DNA of 64,000 nucleotides from Lithodes maja (lineage: Eukaryota > Arthropoda > Malacostraca > Decapoda > Lithodidae). The stretch is from assembly GCA_037953745.1 (NCBI GenBank), contig JBAKBP010000204.1:186001-250000 (forward strand), given 5' to 3'. The notes below the pieces were generated by a model that searched no databases, was not told the origin of the DNA, and saw only the letters and a program-made list of their open reading frames with translations. Position 1 is the stretch's first letter. Every line of letters begins with the position of its first letter. A program made the translations under genes and the position numbers. Shown here in pieces: positions 61,075-64,000 of this stretch.

Positions 61075-62288
61075 GATTCAGTAACCCTTTTCATAAATTT
61101 AATGGCAAATTCGGAAGACAAAAATAAGACTAATTTAGTCTATGACCCTTAGGGTGCGTCTTTGATATGATGGAGATATTACACCTTTAAAGTTATCGAT
61201 AGATAGAAAAGAAAAAAATCTAAGGAGTGAGAATGAAAATGTCGTTGCTAACTGGCAGGGTAGCGTATCCAAGACTTGGTATCAAAATGGCTGCATACGG
61301 TAGCTGGATGCAGTTCGTTTGGCAATTTACAAAGGTACATTACTACTGTATTTGTATTATCATCATCATTATTATTAATAATCATTGTATTAGTAGTAGT
61401 AGTAGCAAGGGGAGAAGCAGGCGGCGGAGGATAAGTAAGAGGAAGAGGAGGAGGAGTAAGTGGTGAAAGAGGGGTAAGTGGAGGAGGAGGGATCTGACTG
61501 CCGACTTTGAGCTTTACTCCGCTCGTCTTAATGAATCTTGAATCAATCTGTACATGAATCTAAAGATTGTTTCTTTGCTTACACGTGGAATGTAAATGGT
61601 TGCATATGGTAGCAGTTGTCTCAATGCTCAAAAGAACATTAGCATTTTATCACCATCATCATAATTAATACTCTATTCATCGTAGCTGTAGTAGTAATAG
61701 TCATAGTCGTAGTGTTAAGGTGGCAAAAATATGTGTGTGATAACCCGGGTTCGAATCCCGGTGGATCATATATACTTTAATTAATTTCATTGGGGGTGTG
61801 GTGGTGAGATTAATAAAAATAATATTGTATTATTATTATTATTATTATTATTAGGTCAAGTTATGTCATTAGCATGTTATCATTAATTATTTATACAGTA
61901 TTGTGAAATGTATTGTTATTATTATTGATTGGTGCTGTTGATGGTTTGTACAGTATTTTATGTTGGTTTTGGTTATTATTTTATCATAAATAAATGTATG
62001 GTTAATGAAAATCTCATGTTTGTACATACTTTATTTACAAATACTTTACAATACAGTATTACAGTATACATTTTGATACCAAGTCTTGGTTACGCTACCC
62101 TGCCAGTTAGCAACCACATTTTCATTCTCACTCCTTAGATTTTTCTTCTTTTCTATCTATGGATAACTTTAAAGGTGTAATATCTCCATCATATCAAAGA
62201 CTCACCCTAAGGGTCATAGAGTAAATTAGTCTTATTTGTGTCTCCCGAATTTGCCATTAAATTTATGAAAAGGGTTACTGAATCACCC
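61071..62288. mobile_element. Non-autonomous DNA transposon with 219-bp terminal inverted repeats in a TA tract
   Basis: 61071-61289 (GGGTGATTCAGTAACCC...) is the near-exact reverse complement of 62070-62288. Both ends sit in (TA)n, consistent with a TA target as in Tc1/mariner-related elements. The ~780-bp middle has no transposase; it holds ATT/GTA microsatellites and a tRNA T-arm-like hairpin. Family assignment is an inference. Confidence 0.85.
61742..61772 (+). other. tRNA T-arm-like hairpin (isolated B box)
   Basis: CCCGGGTTCGAATCCCGG has the GGTTCGAATCC B-box consensus with a 5-bp stem and 7-base loop, followed by TGGATCA. I see no A box or anticodon arm at the proper distance, so it is a fragment, not a tRNA gene. 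Confidence 0.65.
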
Positions 62289-62292
62289 TGTA

Positions 62293-62399
<107 letters not shown>

Positions 62400-62482
62400 A
62401 GGGATTTGATTGTTTTTGCCATTTTCGACCAATGTATTTTTAGTTTCCCAGTAGACTGATAAATAATAACGCCTCCCCAGAC

Positions 62483-62720
62483 GCTAATCAAGCTATAAAT
62501 GAAACACCACCCAGACCCCCTTTAAGATGAATATGTACATTTTTCGGTAGATAACAGTCACGGCCAAAGGCCGGCTTCTCTTAAATTGTAGGATTGCTAT
62601 CGCTCGCTAAGCAAATTCGATACCTGCATGGAGTGAAGTGTCTTATAACCGTGAAACTAACAGGGTAAAGCGTTATAAAATCGCCAAACTAATGGAGTGA
62701 AACAGAGTGATTCCAAAAAG
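62483..62720 (+). mobile_element. MITE copy 4, decayed and lacking clear ends
   Basis: Central landmarks of the family are present (ATGTACATTTTTCGGTAGA, GGCC...GGCC hairpin, GCTATCGCTCGC, AACTAATGG), but both terminal GGGGAG/TTAA sequences are missing. Confidence 0.75.
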
Positions 62721-63284
62721 ATCCGTCCTGGACCAGATAGGGTTAAGATTGGTTGTAAACTTGATCCGACCCGCGTGAACTTAATTATATTTCTCTCTCT
62801 CTCTCTCTCTCTCTCTTACACACCCTTCTCCCGGCTTCCTCCAATATTCATTTATCTCCAACTCCAAGTCCTTTTCCCTGTCTCCCTCGCCCCCGCCGCT
62901 CTCCGCACTCCCTTGGTTTCCGACCTGATATCACGCTTTTTTGCTCTCTCTCTCTCTCTCTCATATATTACCTTTATATTTATGTCTGGCTTCCTGCACA
63001 CATAATAGCTTTGAAGAAAATAACACAATTACATAACAAAAATATGCTGAAATGTAGGAGTTAGTATGATTCCTACCGCGAACTTCTAAAATTATACAAG
63101 TGTATACTGTAGCGAGACCATATCAACGGTGGTACCTGTATTGGGTAAAAGAATACAATATAATATTAACAATATATAGATATATAAAATTAAAATAATA
63201 ATAATAATAAAATAATATACAAAAACACATTGTTATATATCAAGTATGTCTCACAAATACACTTCAGCTCCTAAATGTTTTTAA
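62721..63284. other. No gene; CT and AT-rich repeats
   Basis: (CT)n at about 62793-62816 and 62944-62961, and an AATAAT run at about 63190-63210. The 102-aa ORF at 62697-63005 is low complexity. Confidence 0.5.
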
Positions 63285-63347
63285 CTCTCAGCGGGGTTCG
63301 AGCCACCAACAATCAGGACGATTGTCCATGCTTTAACCAATTCTGTC
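63285..63347 (-). other. tRNA-like fragment, minus strand (possible SINE head)
   Basis: On the minus strand TTGGTTAAAGCATGG resembles a D-arm/A box. ACAAT-CGTCCTG-ATTGT forms a 5-bp anticodon-like stem with a 7-base loop, and GGCTCGAACCCC resembles a B box. The loop lacks the usual U before the anticodon and the T-stem pairs poorly, so it is a pseudo-tRNA or SINE head. Confidence 0.55.
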
Positions 63348-63679
63348 TTAAGGGGAGGTTTTTAGTTGATTCCCTAGACTTCCATGAAGCTTAAATTACT
63401 CCCCTTAGACCCCCTTTTAAGATAAATTTTGTAAATTTTTCGGTAGAAAAATTTCCCGGCCATAGGCCGGTCCCCTTAAATTACAGGCTCGCTATCGCTC
63501 GCCAGGAAAACTCTACACCTAAATGGCACGAATGGTCTTAAAATTGACTGAAATGGGGCGAGGGTTCTTAAAATCGTCAAACTAATGGGGCGAACGTCTT
63601 AAAATCTCAAAAGCAACGGGGCTAAACATAAGGAGAAAGGGGTCCAGAAAAAAATCCTCCAGGTGGAAATCTCCCTTAA
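63348..63679 (+). mobile_element. MITE copy 5 (same family as 11429-11753)
   Basis: Begins TTAAGGGGAGGTTTTTAG and ends AATCTCCCTTAA; 332 bp, colinear with copy 1. It inserted directly next to the tRNA-like fragment. Confidence 0.88.
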
Positions 63680-64000
63680 GGTATACTGTAGATTGGTTCT
63701 GGCTCCAGCTGCAGACTAAGTCTTTCTTGTTCTCCTGTTGTGTATGATTAGTTATCTATGTTTACCCAGGTTTAATTGCAATGATTTGTTCCACATTATG
63801 TCTTTGGTTAAGTTATGTCGCCAAAATGAATGGCACAGAGCCGTTAGTGCAGATGTAGGGTTTCATTTTTTTTTTTTTTTTTTTTTTTTAGATAAACCTT
63901 AGCGATTTGTTTTGGATAATTGATAATTTGATGTATGGAACGCTATTCTCGCCCTTATTTACCCCTGATAATAGGGCTTGTAGAGGGTTGATATTTGTAT
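63680..64000. other. No gene; T run
   Basis: A T run at about 63867-63890; the rest is unique-looking. Confidence 0.5.

Noticed and set aside
61742..61772. tRNA gene
   Set aside because: Only the T-arm is present; no D-arm, anticodon arm or acceptor pairing.

Overview
This 64 kb window is eukaryotic and consists almost entirely of transposable elements and simple or tandem repeats. I could not support a single host protein gene. The mix is typical of a large arthropod genome, most likely a decapod crustacean: very long TC, TG, TA and TTCC microsatellites, many minisatellites, APE-type LINEs of two or more clades, a DIRS-like tyrosine-recombinase retrotransposon, a tRNA-derived SINE, TTAA-flanked and long-TIR DNA transposons, and a short (GGTTA)4 run matching the arthropod telomere motif. 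The organism call is an inference from repeat content, not from a marker gene.

Layout. 1-9 kb: fragments of one LINE family in both orientations, including a full-length minus-strand copy with an open 1003-aa endonuclease/RT ORF (3714-6725) inserted inside an older plus-strand copy that also received a fragment of a second LINE. At 779-2648 lies a Harbinger-like non-autonomous DNA element flanked by TTA. 9-16.5 kb: a minisatellite-rich block (units of 71, 84, 72-110, 29, 16, 55 and 24 bp), a 1.7 kb polypyrimidine tract, and two inverted copies of a 330-bp TTAA MITE. 16.4-21.9 kb: a degraded LINE RT whose own catalytic motif seeded a 24-bp minisatellite, then a complete L2/CR1-like LINE with overlapping ORF1 and ORF2. 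22-30 kb: a frameshifted DIRS-like element (gag, RT, RNase H, tyrosine recombinase) interrupted by a 34-bp minisatellite. 29.8-35.8 kb: TTAA-flanked elements, two of which carry a 105-bp satellite (about 18 units in one, 7 in the other, opposite orientation), plus a 28-bp minisatellite and another MITE copy.

37-56.5 kb is the most interesting part: two nearly complete LTR retrotransposons of one family, head to head (minus 37025-46476, plus 47124-56458), each with LTRs of about 1.82-1.85 kb. Their RT and RNase H are Ty3/gypsy-type, but the integrase lies upstream of RT (gag - protease - integrase - RT - RNase H). That order is the signature of the Gmr1 group, and their gag has a SCAN-like capsid segment. 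One copy carries an in-frame TGA inside the gag zinc knuckle; the other carries a frameshift between integrase and RT.

56.5-64 kb: AT-rich DNA with a duplicated 125-bp repeat, a tRNA-derived SINE, a 39-bp minisatellite, a DNA element with 219-bp inverted repeats that contains a tRNA T-arm-like hairpin, two more MITE copies and a second tRNA-like fragment. Nothing here forms a host pathway; the logic is one of nested mobile elements and repeat amplification.
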